The notes beneath the pieces are model-generated. The model was not told the DNA's origin, did no database searches, and worked only from the letters and a program-made list of their open reading frames with translations. The translations under genes and the position numbers were made by a program. DNA of 64,000 bases. It comes from Roseivirga echinicomitans. Lineage in GTDB: Bacteria > Bacteroidota > Bacteroidia > Cytophagales > Cyclobacteriaceae. The first letter of the stretch is position 1. The number at the start of each line of letters is the position of its first letter. Positions 18,537-26,849 of this stretch are shown one piece after another. Where the stretch lies: assembly GCF_001592935.1 (NCBI RefSeq), contig NZ_LRDB01000002.1, positions 232,700 through 296,699 on the forward strand, written 5' to 3'.

Positions 18537-19294
18537 TGCATAAACTTAGGTTAATAGCCAGACTAGATGTTAAAAACGAATTTGTCATTAAAGGGATTCA
18601 TTTAGAGGGGCTTCGGAAGATAGGGAACCCTAATGTATTGGCTAAAAAATATTACGATGAAGGCATTGATGAGATTGTATTCATGGACGCTGTGGCCAGT
18701 TTGTATGGTAGAAATAACTTGTTTAATATCATTGAACAAGCCTGCAGAGAGGTATTTATACCAATAGCCATTGGTGGTGGCATAAGGTCATTAGAAGACA
18801 TAGAACTGGCGCTTAGGGCGGGCGCAGACAAAATTGTTTTAAATACACAAGCTGTAAAGACTCCTCAAATCATTTCGGAAGCCTCAAGAGTTTACGGTTC
18901 CCAGTGCATCGTGGCCTCAATCGAAGCTAAGTTTAAAGGAACCAATAGGTGGGAGGTTTATGTAGACAACGGTAGGGAAGAAACAGGACTTGACGTAATT
19001 GAATGGGCCAAAAAGTTGGAGGACCTAGGGGTAGGTGAGATAATGGTTACCTCGATTGATCAAGAGGGTACAAAAAAAGGTTTTGACCTTGATCTTATTG
19101 ATCAGGTGAGTAATGTGGTGAGCGTGCCTGTGATTGCTAGTGGAGGGGCTGGCAAGATCAACCATATTGTAGAGCTTAAAAAGAAAACTACAGTGTCAGC
19201 TGTCGCAGTAGCCTCTCTCATTCATTATAACATTCATTCAATTTCAGAGATAAAAGAAAGTGTTATCTCGCAAGATATACACATGAGGTTATGA
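18536..19294 (+). CDS. HisF-like cyclase subunit of a sugar amidotransferase
   Basis: A 252-residue TIM-barrel protein of the HisF family, with the N-terminal Asp motif ARLDVKN..VIKG, GGGIRSLEDI, the second catalytic-type Asp in TSIDQEGTKKGFD, and phosphate loops VIASGGAG and AVAVASL. It is followed at once by a HisH-like glutaminase and a WbpG/PseA-like PP-loop enzyme and not by histidine genes. In Pseudomonas O-antigen loci this trio provides ammonia to turn an N-acetyl group into an acetamidino group on a sugar. The role here is inferred from that context; histidine synthesis is unlikely. Stop and next start overlap by four bases. Confidence 0.88.
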   Translation: MHKLRLIARLDVKNEFVIKGIHLEGLRKIGNPNVLAKKYYDEGIDEIVFMDAVASLYGRNNLFNIIEQACREVFIPIAIGGGIRSLEDIELALRAGADKIVLNTQAVKTPQIISEASRVYGSQCIVASIEAKFKGTNRWEVYVDNGREETGLDVIEWAKKLEDLGVGEIMVTSIDQEGTKKGFDLDLIDQVSNVVSVPVIASGGAGKINHIVELKKKTTVSAVAVASLIHYNIHSISEIKESVISQDIHMRL

Positions 19295-19950
19295 TAAAAG
19301 TTGCAGTATTAGACTACGGCATTGGCAATGTGAGAAGCATTACCAATGCACTAAACAGTATTGGTGCAGAGCCTATACTAACCTCTGATAGTGAGCTCAT
19401 CCTGTCTGCTGATGCGTTGATCTTACCTGGAGTAGGGGCTTTCGCAAAAGGCATGCAAAATTTGAAGGATAGGAATTTAGTAGGACTGATTCATCAATTC
19501 GTAAATTCGGGAAAACCGTTTCTTGGAATATGCCTTGGGATGCAAATGTTGCTCGATGAAAGCGAGGAGTTTGGATTGAATGAAGGGCTTGGCCTGATCA
19601 AAGGAAAGGTAGTCAAGCTTCCGTTAAAGTTGGGTAATGAAGAAAAGTTGCCACATGTATCATGGAATGAAATCTTACCTCCAAGCCATGGTAGGTGGAA
19701 TAATACGCTTTTGGAATCGACAGCACCTTCATCAGATGTATATTTTATTCATAGCTATGTAGCCTTGCCAGCTGACCAAAGCGATGTGCTTAGTCATACT
19801 TTTTATGGGGACGGGTACTTTTGCTCTGCTGTACAGAAAGATAATATAACCGGTTTTCAGTTTCATCCTGAGAAAAGTGGTGTTCTGGGATTAAAAATGT
19901 TAAGTGAATTTATTGAATCAACAAGGAAAATAAACTATGAATCAAACTGA
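19291..19950 (+). CDS. HisH-like glutamine amidotransferase subunit
   Basis: A 219-residue class I glutaminase of the HisH family. The nucleophile Cys81 lies in GICLGMQ, the oxyanion strand in LPGVGAFAKGM, and the catalytic His-Glu pair in FQFHPEKSG near residue 195, so the triad is complete. It should release ammonia from glutamine and pass it to the HisF-like partner encoded upstream, then to the WbpG-like enzyme encoded downstream. It overlaps both neighbours (4 and 14 bases). Confidence 0.9.
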   Translation: MIKVAVLDYGIGNVRSITNALNSIGAEPILTSDSELILSADALILPGVGAFAKGMQNLKDRNLVGLIHQFVNSGKPFLGICLGMQMLLDESEEFGLNEGLGLIKGKVVKLPLKLGNEEKLPHVSWNEILPPSHGRWNNTLLESTAPSSDVYFIHSYVALPADQSDVLSHTFYGDGYFCSAVQKDNITGFQFHPEKSGVLGLKMLSEFIESTRKINYESN

Positions 19951-21166
19951 AACTTTTTTTGGGCTTCCTGCAGAAGTGAAATTTTGTAAGAAATGCGTTA
20001 TTTCTAATCAACGACCTAGTTCAACTGTTGAATTTGAGAATAAGAAAGGTGAGAAGAAGGAGGTAATTGATTTCGATGAGTATGGAGTTTGTTCTGCTTG
20101 TAGGTATAATGAAGAAAAGGACCAAGGGATAGACTGGAGCCAAAGGGAGGAAACCCTTATGAAGCTTCTTGATAAATTCAGAAGAAACGATGGACGCTAT
20201 GATGTAATCGTACCTGGCAGCGGAGGAAAGGATAGCGCTTATACTGCCCATATTTTAAAGCATAAATATGGTATGAACCCGCTTACTGTTACTTGGGCAC
20301 CACATCTATATACTGATATTGGCTGGAAGAACTTTACTAATTGGATGCATGAGGGAGCGTTGGATAACATCCTCTACACTCCTGATGGAAAATTACATAG
20401 ATACCTGACCAAGTTGGCCTTTCATAATTTACTACATCCTTTTCAGCCATTCATTATTGGTCAAAGAATTATTGGGCCTGCAATGGCTGCGCGCTTTGGT
20501 GTGGAATTGGTAATGTATGGAGAAAATCAAGCAGAATATGGTAATAAGGTAGATGAGAATAACATTCCGACCATGGATACCAAATTCTTCTCGGTAGATG
20601 ACCCTATGAAAATGAAATTGGGCGGTATAAGTATGGCTGATTTGATCGATCAGCATGGGTATAAAATGAATGACTTTACACCATATATACCTACCAAGCC
20701 AGAAGTACTCAAAGAAAAAGGTATTCAAGTGCATTATCTGGGATATTATCTGAAATGGGATCCGCAGGAGTGTTACTATTACGCAGTTGAGAATACTGGA
20801 TTTCAGGCCAATACTGAGCGTACAGAAGGAAGTTACTCTAAGTACAGTAGCATAGATGATAAAATCGATCCATTTCACTACTATACTACCTTGATTAAGT
20901 TTGGCATTGGCCGTGCCACCTATGATGCAGCACAAGAGGTAAGAAATGATAAAATTACCCGTGAAGAAGGGGTGTTATTAGCACAAAAGTTTGATCAGGA
21001 ATTTCCAAAGCGCTTTTTTCAGGAGTTTCTTGAATACATCGATACCACCGAAGAGGAATTCTGGGAAACAATAGAGAAAAATAGATCCCCCCACCTTTGG
21101 GCAAAAGAGGCGAATGGAGAATGGAAACTGCGATATACAGCCGCAGGTGATGGTTTAGACGATTGA
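19937..21166 (+). CDS. WbpG/PseA-type N-acetyl sugar amidotransferase
   Basis: A 409-residue PP-loop ATP pyrophosphatase of the N-acetyl sugar amidotransferase family. The ATP loop PGSGGKDS lies at residues 93-100. Four cysteines (17, 20 in FCKKC and 52, 55 in VCSAC) probably bind zinc. Family members WbpG and PseA activate the carbonyl of a sugar N-acetyl group and use ammonia from HisH/HisF partners to give an acetamidino group. The target sugar here is unknown; the neighbouring nonulosonates or their precursors are candidates. The full HisF-HisH-WbpG order is kept, with overlapping ends. Confidence 0.92.
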   Translation: MNQTETFFGLPAEVKFCKKCVISNQRPSSTVEFENKKGEKKEVIDFDEYGVCSACRYNEEKDQGIDWSQREETLMKLLDKFRRNDGRYDVIVPGSGGKDSAYTAHILKHKYGMNPLTVTWAPHLYTDIGWKNFTNWMHEGALDNILYTPDGKLHRYLTKLAFHNLLHPFQPFIIGQRIIGPAMAARFGVELVMYGENQAEYGNKVDENNIPTMDTKFFSVDDPMKMKLGGISMADLIDQHGYKMNDFTPYIPTKPEVLKEKGIQVHYLGYYLKWDPQECYYYAVENTGFQANTERTEGSYSKYSSIDDKIDPFHYYTTLIKFGIGRATYDAAQEVRNDKITREEGVLLAQKFDQEFPKRFFQEFLEYIDTTEEEFWETIEKNRSPHLWAKEANGEWKLRYTAAGDGLDD

Positions 21167-21175
21167 GTATTACAC

Positions 21176-22339
21176 ATGAAGAAACTAAGAGTATTACAAC
21201 TTGCTAGTTACCAAGGGAATATTGGAGATAATGCCAATTTAACAGGCACTAGGAGAGCATTGATGAAAAACTTAGATTTCAAACTTGAGTTTCACGACTT
21301 AGAAATCCGAGAGTTCTTCTGGAAAGAGCGTTTTTATGATGTTAGCTTTGCCGACACAGTGAATGAGTATGACTTGTTTATTTTTGGAGGAGGCAACTTT
21401 TTCGAGCTGTGGGTAGATCACTCATCTAATAATACTTCCGTTGATATAGACATATCAATTTTAAAGAAGATCAAAACACCAACAGTCTTCTATTCACTTG
21501 GAATGGACCCTGGGATGGGGGTTTCAGAAAAGGGTGTCTCCAAATTTAAAAAGTGGTTAGACTACGTAATAAGCCAAGAGCGCTTTGTGCTCTCTCTTCG
21601 AAATGATGGCTCTAGAAATGTAGCAAAGAAATACCTAGGTAACTCTTATGCTAAGCACTTTCACTTCTGCCCAGATGGAGGGCTCTTCACTGAAGTACCC
21701 TCAGCAACTCATCCTGAGATTGAAGAGGGAATGATCAACGTAGGAATGAACTTGGCTGGTGATATGATGGATGTTCGTTTTCCAATGGACACCACAGAAA
21801 GTATTGACTCAAATACCTTCTTAACGGAGTTAGGTCAAATGTTTAACAATCTATTCAATAAACACGATGACTTGAGACTGGTGCTCTATCCTCACATTTA
21901 TAAAGATTTAGAGATTATCTCTAGGTTCACCTATAAGATGAATGACAAGCAAGTCCGAAAAAAAGTATCTTGTGCTCCTTATCTCACTGGTTTCGAAGGT
22001 CAAGATTATATTTTTGATTCTTATCTAAATTGCCAGCTCATTATGGGTAATAGGTTTCATACTAATATTTGTGCTATGGGGCTTAACATTCCATCCATAG
22101 GCTTCATTAACTATCGTCAAATTCATGATTTTTATGAAGAAATAGATATGTTAGACAGGAGTGTAGAAGTTAATATGAAGGGCTTCAGTAAGGATTTGGA
22201 GCTTATGATAGAAGATACGCTTACAAACGGTAAAGAGGTAAAGAAAGCCTATTCGGAGATAACCAATGGTTTGAAGGATGAACTAAATAGTTTTCATTTT
22301 TACCTCAATAACTGGCTTAAACAGATCATTGGTCATTAG
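21176..22339 (+). CDS. Polysaccharide pyruvyl transferase family protein
   Basis: A 387-residue protein with the CsaB-like pyruvyltransferase fold. Motifs include SYQGNIGDNAN at the N terminus (residues 12-22), FIFGGGNFFELW (about 70-81), YSLGMDPG, CPDGGLF, and the C-terminal MGNRFHTNICAMG loop carrying the conserved Arg and His. The family transfers pyruvate from phosphoenolpyruvate as a ketal onto a sugar, adding negative charge; some members are glycosyltransferase-like without this role. It starts nine bases after the amidotransferase and ends the first gene block, before a hairpin-containing gap. Confidence 0.82.
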   Translation: MKKLRVLQLASYQGNIGDNANLTGTRRALMKNLDFKLEFHDLEIREFFWKERFYDVSFADTVNEYDLFIFGGGNFFELWVDHSSNNTSVDIDISILKKIKTPTVFYSLGMDPGMGVSEKGVSKFKKWLDYVISQERFVLSLRNDGSRNVAKKYLGNSYAKHFHFCPDGGLFTEVPSATHPEIEEGMINVGMNLAGDMMDVRFPMDTTESIDSNTFLTELGQMFNNLFNKHDDLRLVLYPHIYKDLEIISRFTYKMNDKQVRKKVSCAPYLTGFEGQDYIFDSYLNCQLIMGNRFHTNICAMGLNIPSIGFINYRQIHDFYEEIDMLDRSVEVNMKGFSKDLELMIEDTLTNGKEVKKAYSEITNGLKDELNSFHFYLNNWLKQIIGH

Positions 22340-22423
22340 GAAATGCTTTACTTCATTCACTATACGGAATGCATATCCATATTGTTCAAAACTAGGCTTA
22401 GCTAAAATGGATTACTGAAACTC

Positions 22424-22459
22424 CTACTTCAATGATTTGTAATTACATCATTGAAGTAG
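22424..22459. other. 13-bp perfect inverted repeat in an intra-locus gap
   Basis: CTACTTCAATGAT, a 10-base loop and ATCATTGAAGTAG form a strong stem in the 174-base gap between the pyruvyltransferase and the next gene. T-rich sequence follows on the plus strand but no clean T run. It could be a partial terminator, an attenuator or a protein-binding site. Confidence 0.65.
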
Positions 22460-22513
22460 ATTGCTTTAAATCTTTTCATATTCTTTTTGATACATTATTG
22501 AGCACTCTACGTC

Positions 22514-23923
22514 ATGTCTGATTCTATAGAATATAGGTTTACTCCTAACCAAAATGTGTATCAAAATGGAGTTGTGACAGCTCAGGAGCTGGATAAAATT
22601 ACAGCCAAAGCAGAGTTTGTGTTAAACGACCTTCATTCAGATATCCAGATTGGTTTCCTGCTCAAGGAGTTAATTGGTCAGGTCTTTTCTGAAAATGAAG
22701 TATCGAGTGATAAGGTCTTAAAAAGAAGACCCTCTTTATTAAGACTATTTCTAGTCGCTTTATTTCAGGTAGTCAAAGCAAAAAATAAAGCTTCAGAAGA
22801 TGTAAAATTACTTCTGATTAGAAACTCAAATAAGTACCACTTCAAATCTTTAATCAACCCTATTCATGATAGGTTTCAAGCAAAATCAGATTTGATGGTT
22901 CACTCAGATAAGTCTTTCAACGGAATCACACAGAAACGGCTGTATTACCGTGAGGTATTTAAGTCATTATATATTTCATGGCGCGTTAGTAAAAGCGCAA
23001 ATGAGACATTAAGAAGTATGGGCTTCTTAATACCCGAATCAGAAATTCGTTTCGAATTATTCAAAAATTTGATGGGTTATTATTCTGCATTAGATTTATG
23101 TGAGAGAAGAGGCTATAAGATGATCTTGGTTGATACTGATCGCGGCAATTCTTTGGCCACTTCATTTTGTCTGGCGGCATCTAAATTGGGCATTAAATCT
23201 GCCACCTTACAACATGGTGCCATTGACATGGTGATAGGCTATTACCCCGTTATAGCTGATGAGATGTGGTGTTGGGGCGATTTTCAGAAAAGACTTTTAG
23301 TTGTCGCTGGATTGGAAGAGTCTAGGATTCAAAATATAGGAAACCCAGTAGCACAGCGTAAGCCTTTTAAAGAAAAGATGAGCATGATAATAGGCTTTGG
23401 ATTGTCAGGGGGGCACGTGATAGATATAGAAAAGAATATTATCCTTTGGCTCTTAGAACAGGAGAGTCTAAAGGACTTTGAAATTTTAATAAAAATTAGG
23501 CCTTCTCAAGCTGTACAGCCTTGGATGTTGAGTAATCCAAGGCTTGGAGTTTATGAGACAGAGCAGCGTACCGATGCGAATAGTGAGTTTTTCAAACAAG
23601 TAGATTTACTCATAGTAACGATTAGTAGTATTGGCCCGGAGGCGGTTGCTAGTGGTGTTCCTCTGTGGGTGTATAAAATATCAAGCATAGACCTTAAATT
23701 GGATGAGTTATTCGTGAGGACAGGCCTTTTCCCAAATATTTCAGACCCTCTTGAATTAGAGAGGGAATCGACAAGTTTGAAATCGGATGGTTCGAAATAC
23801 TTGAAAGAGCTTTGGTCTACACAAAGTAACTTCATCATGAATGACTATTATTGCGCTGTAGGCAATATGGCCGTTGAAAATATATGTGAAGGCATACAAC
23901 AAGAAATTAGAGATTCCAATTAA
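22514..23923 (+). CDS. Putative GT-B-like capsule glycosyltransferase
   Basis: A 469-residue soluble protein I cannot assign to a named family. The C-terminal half looks like a GT-B donor domain: LQHGAID (Gln-His-Gly at 233-235), EMWCWGD, a phosphate-facing strand around KIRPSQAVQPW, and ISSIGPEAVASGVP near residue 380. This arrangement is seen in capsule transferases, including those using CMP-sugars. The N-terminal 200 residues are helical and charged. A role as nonulosonate or other sugar transferase is inferred from these motifs and from the position between two CMP-sugar cassettes. Confidence 0.65.
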   Translation: MSDSIEYRFTPNQNVYQNGVVTAQELDKITAKAEFVLNDLHSDIQIGFLLKELIGQVFSENEVSSDKVLKRRPSLLRLFLVALFQVVKAKNKASEDVKLLLIRNSNKYHFKSLINPIHDRFQAKSDLMVHSDKSFNGITQKRLYYREVFKSLYISWRVSKSANETLRSMGFLIPESEIRFELFKNLMGYYSALDLCERRGYKMILVDTDRGNSLATSFCLAASKLGIKSATLQHGAIDMVIGYYPVIADEMWCWGDFQKRLLVVAGLEESRIQNIGNPVAQRKPFKEKMSMIIGFGLSGGHVIDIEKNIILWLLEQESLKDFEILIKIRPSQAVQPWMLSNPRLGVYETEQRTDANSEFFKQVDLLIVTISSIGPEAVASGVPLWVYKISSIDLKLDELFVRTGLFPNISDPLELERESTSLKSDGSKYLKELWSTQSNFIMNDYYCAVGNMAVENICEGIQQEIRDSN

Positions 23924-23975
23924 AGCATAGCTTTGCTAAGCTTTATGACTTTTGAAAGAAGATTAAGTCGTTAAG

Positions 23976-24983
23976 ATGAAAAATAAAACTATTCTTATTA
24001 CTGGTGGAACAGGCTCTTTGGGCAGGGCCTTAACCTCACATATTCTTACGAACTTCCCTGATGTAAAAAAACTCATCATATTTAGTCGAGATGAACAGAA
24101 ACAGTTCCAGATGGCCCAAGAGTTTCCGGAATCTGAGTATCCGCAAATTCGTTTTTTTATAGGAGATGTGCGTGACTATGAGCGTTTAAAAAGGGCATTC
24201 CAGCAGGTAGACCTTGTCATACACGCGGCTGCAATGAAGCATGTACATATTGCAGAATACAACCCAGAAGAGTGTATTAAAACCAATATAGATGGGGCTC
24301 AGAATGTAATCAATGCCTGCTTAGCCACGAATGTAGAAAGGGTTGTGGCCCTCTCTACAGATAAGGCTTGTGCACCAATTAACTTATATGGAGCTACAAA
24401 ACTTACTTCGGATAAGCTGTTTATCGCTGCCAACAATATTAAGGGGACCAACCCCATCAGGTTCTCTGTAGTTCGCTATGGAAATGTAATGGGATCTAAC
24501 GGGTCAGTTATTCCGTTTTTTATTAATAAAAAGTTAACGGGTGTTTTGCCGATTACAGATGCCAATATGACCCGCTTTAACATCAGTTTGCAAGGCGGAG
24601 TAGATATGGTCATGCACGCTTTGGGACACGCCTTAGGAGGAGAGTTATTTGTGCCTAAAATACGATCTTACCGTATTATGGATGTAGCTGAAGCGGTTGG
24701 TCCAGAGTGTGAGAAGCCGATTATCGGAATCCGCCCAGGAGAAAAAGTACATGAAGAGATGATTACATCGTCAGATTCATATAATACCTATGACTTGGGT
24801 AAATACTATGTTATTGTACCAACAGTGCCTACTCGACCTTTAAGAGATTTTTTAGAGCAGAATAACCACAAGAAAGTTGAGGAAGGATTTAGTTATACTT
24901 CTGATAAGAATACGGAGTGGGAAACGATTGAAAGTTTACGTGCATTGATTATTGAACATGTGGATCCTAGTTTTAAGGTTTAA
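23976..24983 (+). CDS. pseB: UDP-GlcNAc 4,6-dehydratase (inverting), PseB type
   Basis: First enzyme of pseudaminic acid synthesis; it dehydrates and 5-epimerises UDP-GlcNAc. The 335-residue short-chain dehydrogenase-fold protein has NAD motif TGGTGSLG, the AAMKHVHIAEYNP segment, catalytic STDKACAPINLYGATK with Thr128, Asp129, Lys130, Tyr138 and Lys142, and RYGNVMGSNGSV. The short soluble form with Tyr in the active site separates it from the membrane-bound PglF-like dehydratase at 50715-52619. It is coupled to pseC by a TAATG overlap. Confidence 0.93.
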   Translation: MKNKTILITGGTGSLGRALTSHILTNFPDVKKLIIFSRDEQKQFQMAQEFPESEYPQIRFFIGDVRDYERLKRAFQQVDLVIHAAAMKHVHIAEYNPEECIKTNIDGAQNVINACLATNVERVVALSTDKACAPINLYGATKLTSDKLFIAANNIKGTNPIRFSVVRYGNVMGSNGSVIPFFINKKLTGVLPITDANMTRFNISLQGGVDMVMHALGHALGGELFVPKIRSYRIMDVAEAVGPECEKPIIGIRPGEKVHEEMITSSDSYNTYDLGKYYVIVPTVPTRPLRDFLEQNNHKKVEEGFSYTSDKNTEWETIESLRALIIEHVDPSFKV

Positions 24984-26188
24984 TGAGTGTTAACATTCCA
25001 TACGGTCGTCAGAACATCACCGATGAAGATATCCAAGCGGTGGTTGATGTTTTACAGTCTGATTACCTTACCCAAGGGCCAGAAATCTTCAAGTTTGAAA
25101 AGGCATTTGCCGATTACGTAGGAAGTAAATATGCAGTTGCTGTAGCCAATGGTACAGCAGCACTACACCTATGTACGCTAGCACTTGGGGTAAAAGAAGG
25201 AGATAAGGTGATCACCACTCCAATTACTTTTGCGGCTTCTGCCAATTGCGTTCGTTATTGTGGAGGTGAAGTGGTCTTTGCCGATATTGATCCGGATACT
25301 TATTTATTAGATATCAATAAGCTAATGACTCTCTTAGCGTCTGCCCCTAAAGGAACATACCAAGGAATTATCCCAGTGGATTTTGCGGGAAGGGCAAATG
25401 ATTTAGAAGCGTTCCGTGTTTTAGCCGATGAATATGATTTATGGATCATAGAGGATGCTTGCCATGCTCCAGGAGGTTATTTTACTGATTCTAAAATAGT
25501 GAATCAAAATTGTGGAAATGGCAACTTTGCTGATTTAGCAATCTTCTCGTTTCATCCAGTGAAACATATTGCAGCTGGTGAGGGAGGAATGATTACCACA
25601 AATGATAAAGCACTTTATGATAAATTATTAACGCTCCGCACCCACGGTATTACCAAGGACTCATCTCAATTTAAAAATGATTTGGATTTAGCAATAGGTA
25701 GTACTCAATACTCAACACCCAATACTCAGTACCCTCTTTGGTATATGGAAATGCAAGCCTTAGGTTATAACTACCGCCTGACCGACTTTCAGGCGGCTTT
25801 GGGCTTGAGCCAATTGAATAGAGCAGATGCAGGACTAGTAAGAAGAAAAGAGATTGCAAAAACCTATTTTGAAGAATTTCAAGGGAAATCGTTCATCAAG
25901 GGGCAATCAGGAGTGGTAGAGGGGCATGCGTATCATCTATACGTGATTGAGGTCGAAGACCGTTTGGGGCTGTATAACTTTCTAAGGTCAAAAAATATCT
26001 TTGCCCAGATTCATTATATCCCTTGTCATCTGATGCCTTATTATAAGCAGTATGGTTGGAACGAAGGTGATATGCCATTTGCTGAAAAGTATTACTCTCA
26101 ATGTTTGAGTCTACCCATGTATCCGACATTAGCCGATAGTGAATTAGGGTTCGTAATTGATACCATACTCAGTTTTTATGAAATCTAG
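24983..26188 (+). CDS. pseC: UDP-4-amino-4,6-dideoxy-L-AltNAc aminotransferase, PseC type
   Basis: PLP aminotransferase of the DegT/DnrJ/EryC1 family acting on the PseB product. Lys194 in FHPVKHIAAGEGG is the PLP-binding lysine, ANGTAALHL and EDACHAPGG are present, and the chain ends in the usual LSLPMYPTL motif region. At 401 residues it is slightly long because of an insertion between THGITKD and the conserved GYNYRLTDFQ; this insertion includes STQYSTPNTQYP (240-251), encoded by a heptanucleotide repeat. The reading frame is open through the repeat, so the enzyme is probably active. Its end overlaps the next gene by 11 bases. Confidence 0.93.
   Translation: MSVNIPYGRQNITDEDIQAVVDVLQSDYLTQGPEIFKFEKAFADYVGSKYAVAVANGTAALHLCTLALGVKEGDKVITTPITFAASANCVRYCGGEVVFADIDPDTYLLDINKLMTLLASAPKGTYQGIIPVDFAGRANDLEAFRVLADEYDLWIIEDACHAPGGYFTDSKIVNQNCGNGNFADLAIFSFHPVKHIAAGEGGMITTNDKALYDKLLTLRTHGITKDSSQFKNDLDLAIGSTQYSTPNTQYPLWYMEMQALGYNYRLTDFQAALGLSQLNRADAGLVRRKEIAKTYFEEFQGKSFIKGQSGVVEGHAYHLYVIEVEDRLGLYNFLRSKNIFAQIHYIPCHLMPYYKQYGWNEGDMPFAEKYYSQCLSLPMYPTLADSELGFVIDTILSFYEI
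25701..25735 (+). repeat. Heptanucleotide tandem repeat inside pseC
   Basis: Five successive 7-base units, GTACTCA, ATACTCA, ACACCCA, ATACTCA and GTACCCT, lie in the coding sequence. Because seven is not a multiple of three, each unit reads in a different frame, giving the odd peptide STQYSTPNTQYP; gain or loss of a unit would break the gene. Confidence 0.8.
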
Positions 26189-26849
26189 TCAAAAAGAGGC
26201 CTTTTTGGCCTATGAAGCCAACGCTTGGTTCGAAAGAAACTTTAAAGTTATTTCTAATTATTTGCCTGAAAATGATCGAGTAGTTGGGTTGATTGAAGAA
26301 TATGGACTGAAACCAGCAAGTGTATTAGAGGTAGGCTGTTCTGCTGGATACCGATTGGAAGGAATTCGATCTCGGGTTTCAGGTTGTAATGTTTATGGAG
26401 TTGAGCCGTCTACACAAGCTATTAATTACGGTAAATCTCACTACCCAAAGGTTAATTTTTTAAATGGGACAGCGGATGATTTGAGTGAGTATGGGGATGA
26501 ATCTATGGACATTGTTATTGTAGGTTTTGTTTTTTATGTAGTGGATAGAGCAATACTTTTCAAAGTTATTGCTGAGATAGATAGAGTTTTAAAGAATGGA
26601 GGGGTTTTGATTATTGTGGATTTCTTTTCAGAAAAGGCACTTATGAATGCCTATCACCACATTCAAAATTTTAGTGCCTTCTCTTTCAAACAGAACTATG
26701 ATGAGGTATTTACGGCCTCTAAATTGTATTATCTGCTGGATAAATCGACCTGGAGTCATTCAGATAAAGGGCGTGATGCTTCAGATAATTATCACGACAA
26801 GTACAGCATATCGTTATTGAAAAAGGATATTAGTGCAAGCTATAAGTAA
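26178..26849 (+). CDS. Class I SAM-dependent methyltransferase
   Basis: A 223-residue methyltransferase with motif I VLEVGCSAGYRLEG (about residues 48-61), the acidic end of strand 2 in YGVEPSTQA, and a strand-4 motif (SMDIVIVGFVFYVV). The VLKNGGVLIIVDFF strand is typical of methyltransferase domain 11/25. I take ATG 26178, inside the end of pseC; an upstream TTG at 26157 would add seven residues only. The acceptor is unknown; position inside the pse cassette suggests O- or N-methylation of a sugar precursor or the finished glycan. Confidence 0.8.
   Translation: MKSSQKEAFLAYEANAWFERNFKVISNYLPENDRVVGLIEEYGLKPASVLEVGCSAGYRLEGIRSRVSGCNVYGVEPSTQAINYGKSHYPKVNFLNGTADDLSEYGDESMDIVIVGFVFYVVDRAILFKVIAEIDRVLKNGGVLIIVDFFSEKALMNAYHHIQNFSAFSFKQNYDEVFTASKLYYLLDKSTWSHSDKGRDASDNYHDKYSISLLKKDISASYK

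Noticed and set aside
18536..19950. Histidine biosynthesis genes hisF and hisH
   Set aside because: They are embedded between neuC and a WbpG-type enzyme without any other his gene; this arrangement is known from sugar amidotransferase systems.
20432..20935. A 167-codon open frame on the minus strand
   Set aside because: It lies fully inside the WbpG-like gene, which has strong motifs on the plus strand; the minus-strand peptide has no domain-like features.
25701..25735. A CRISPR-like or regulatory repeat array
   Set aside because: Units are only 7 bases, directly adjacent and inside an open reading frame; no spacers.
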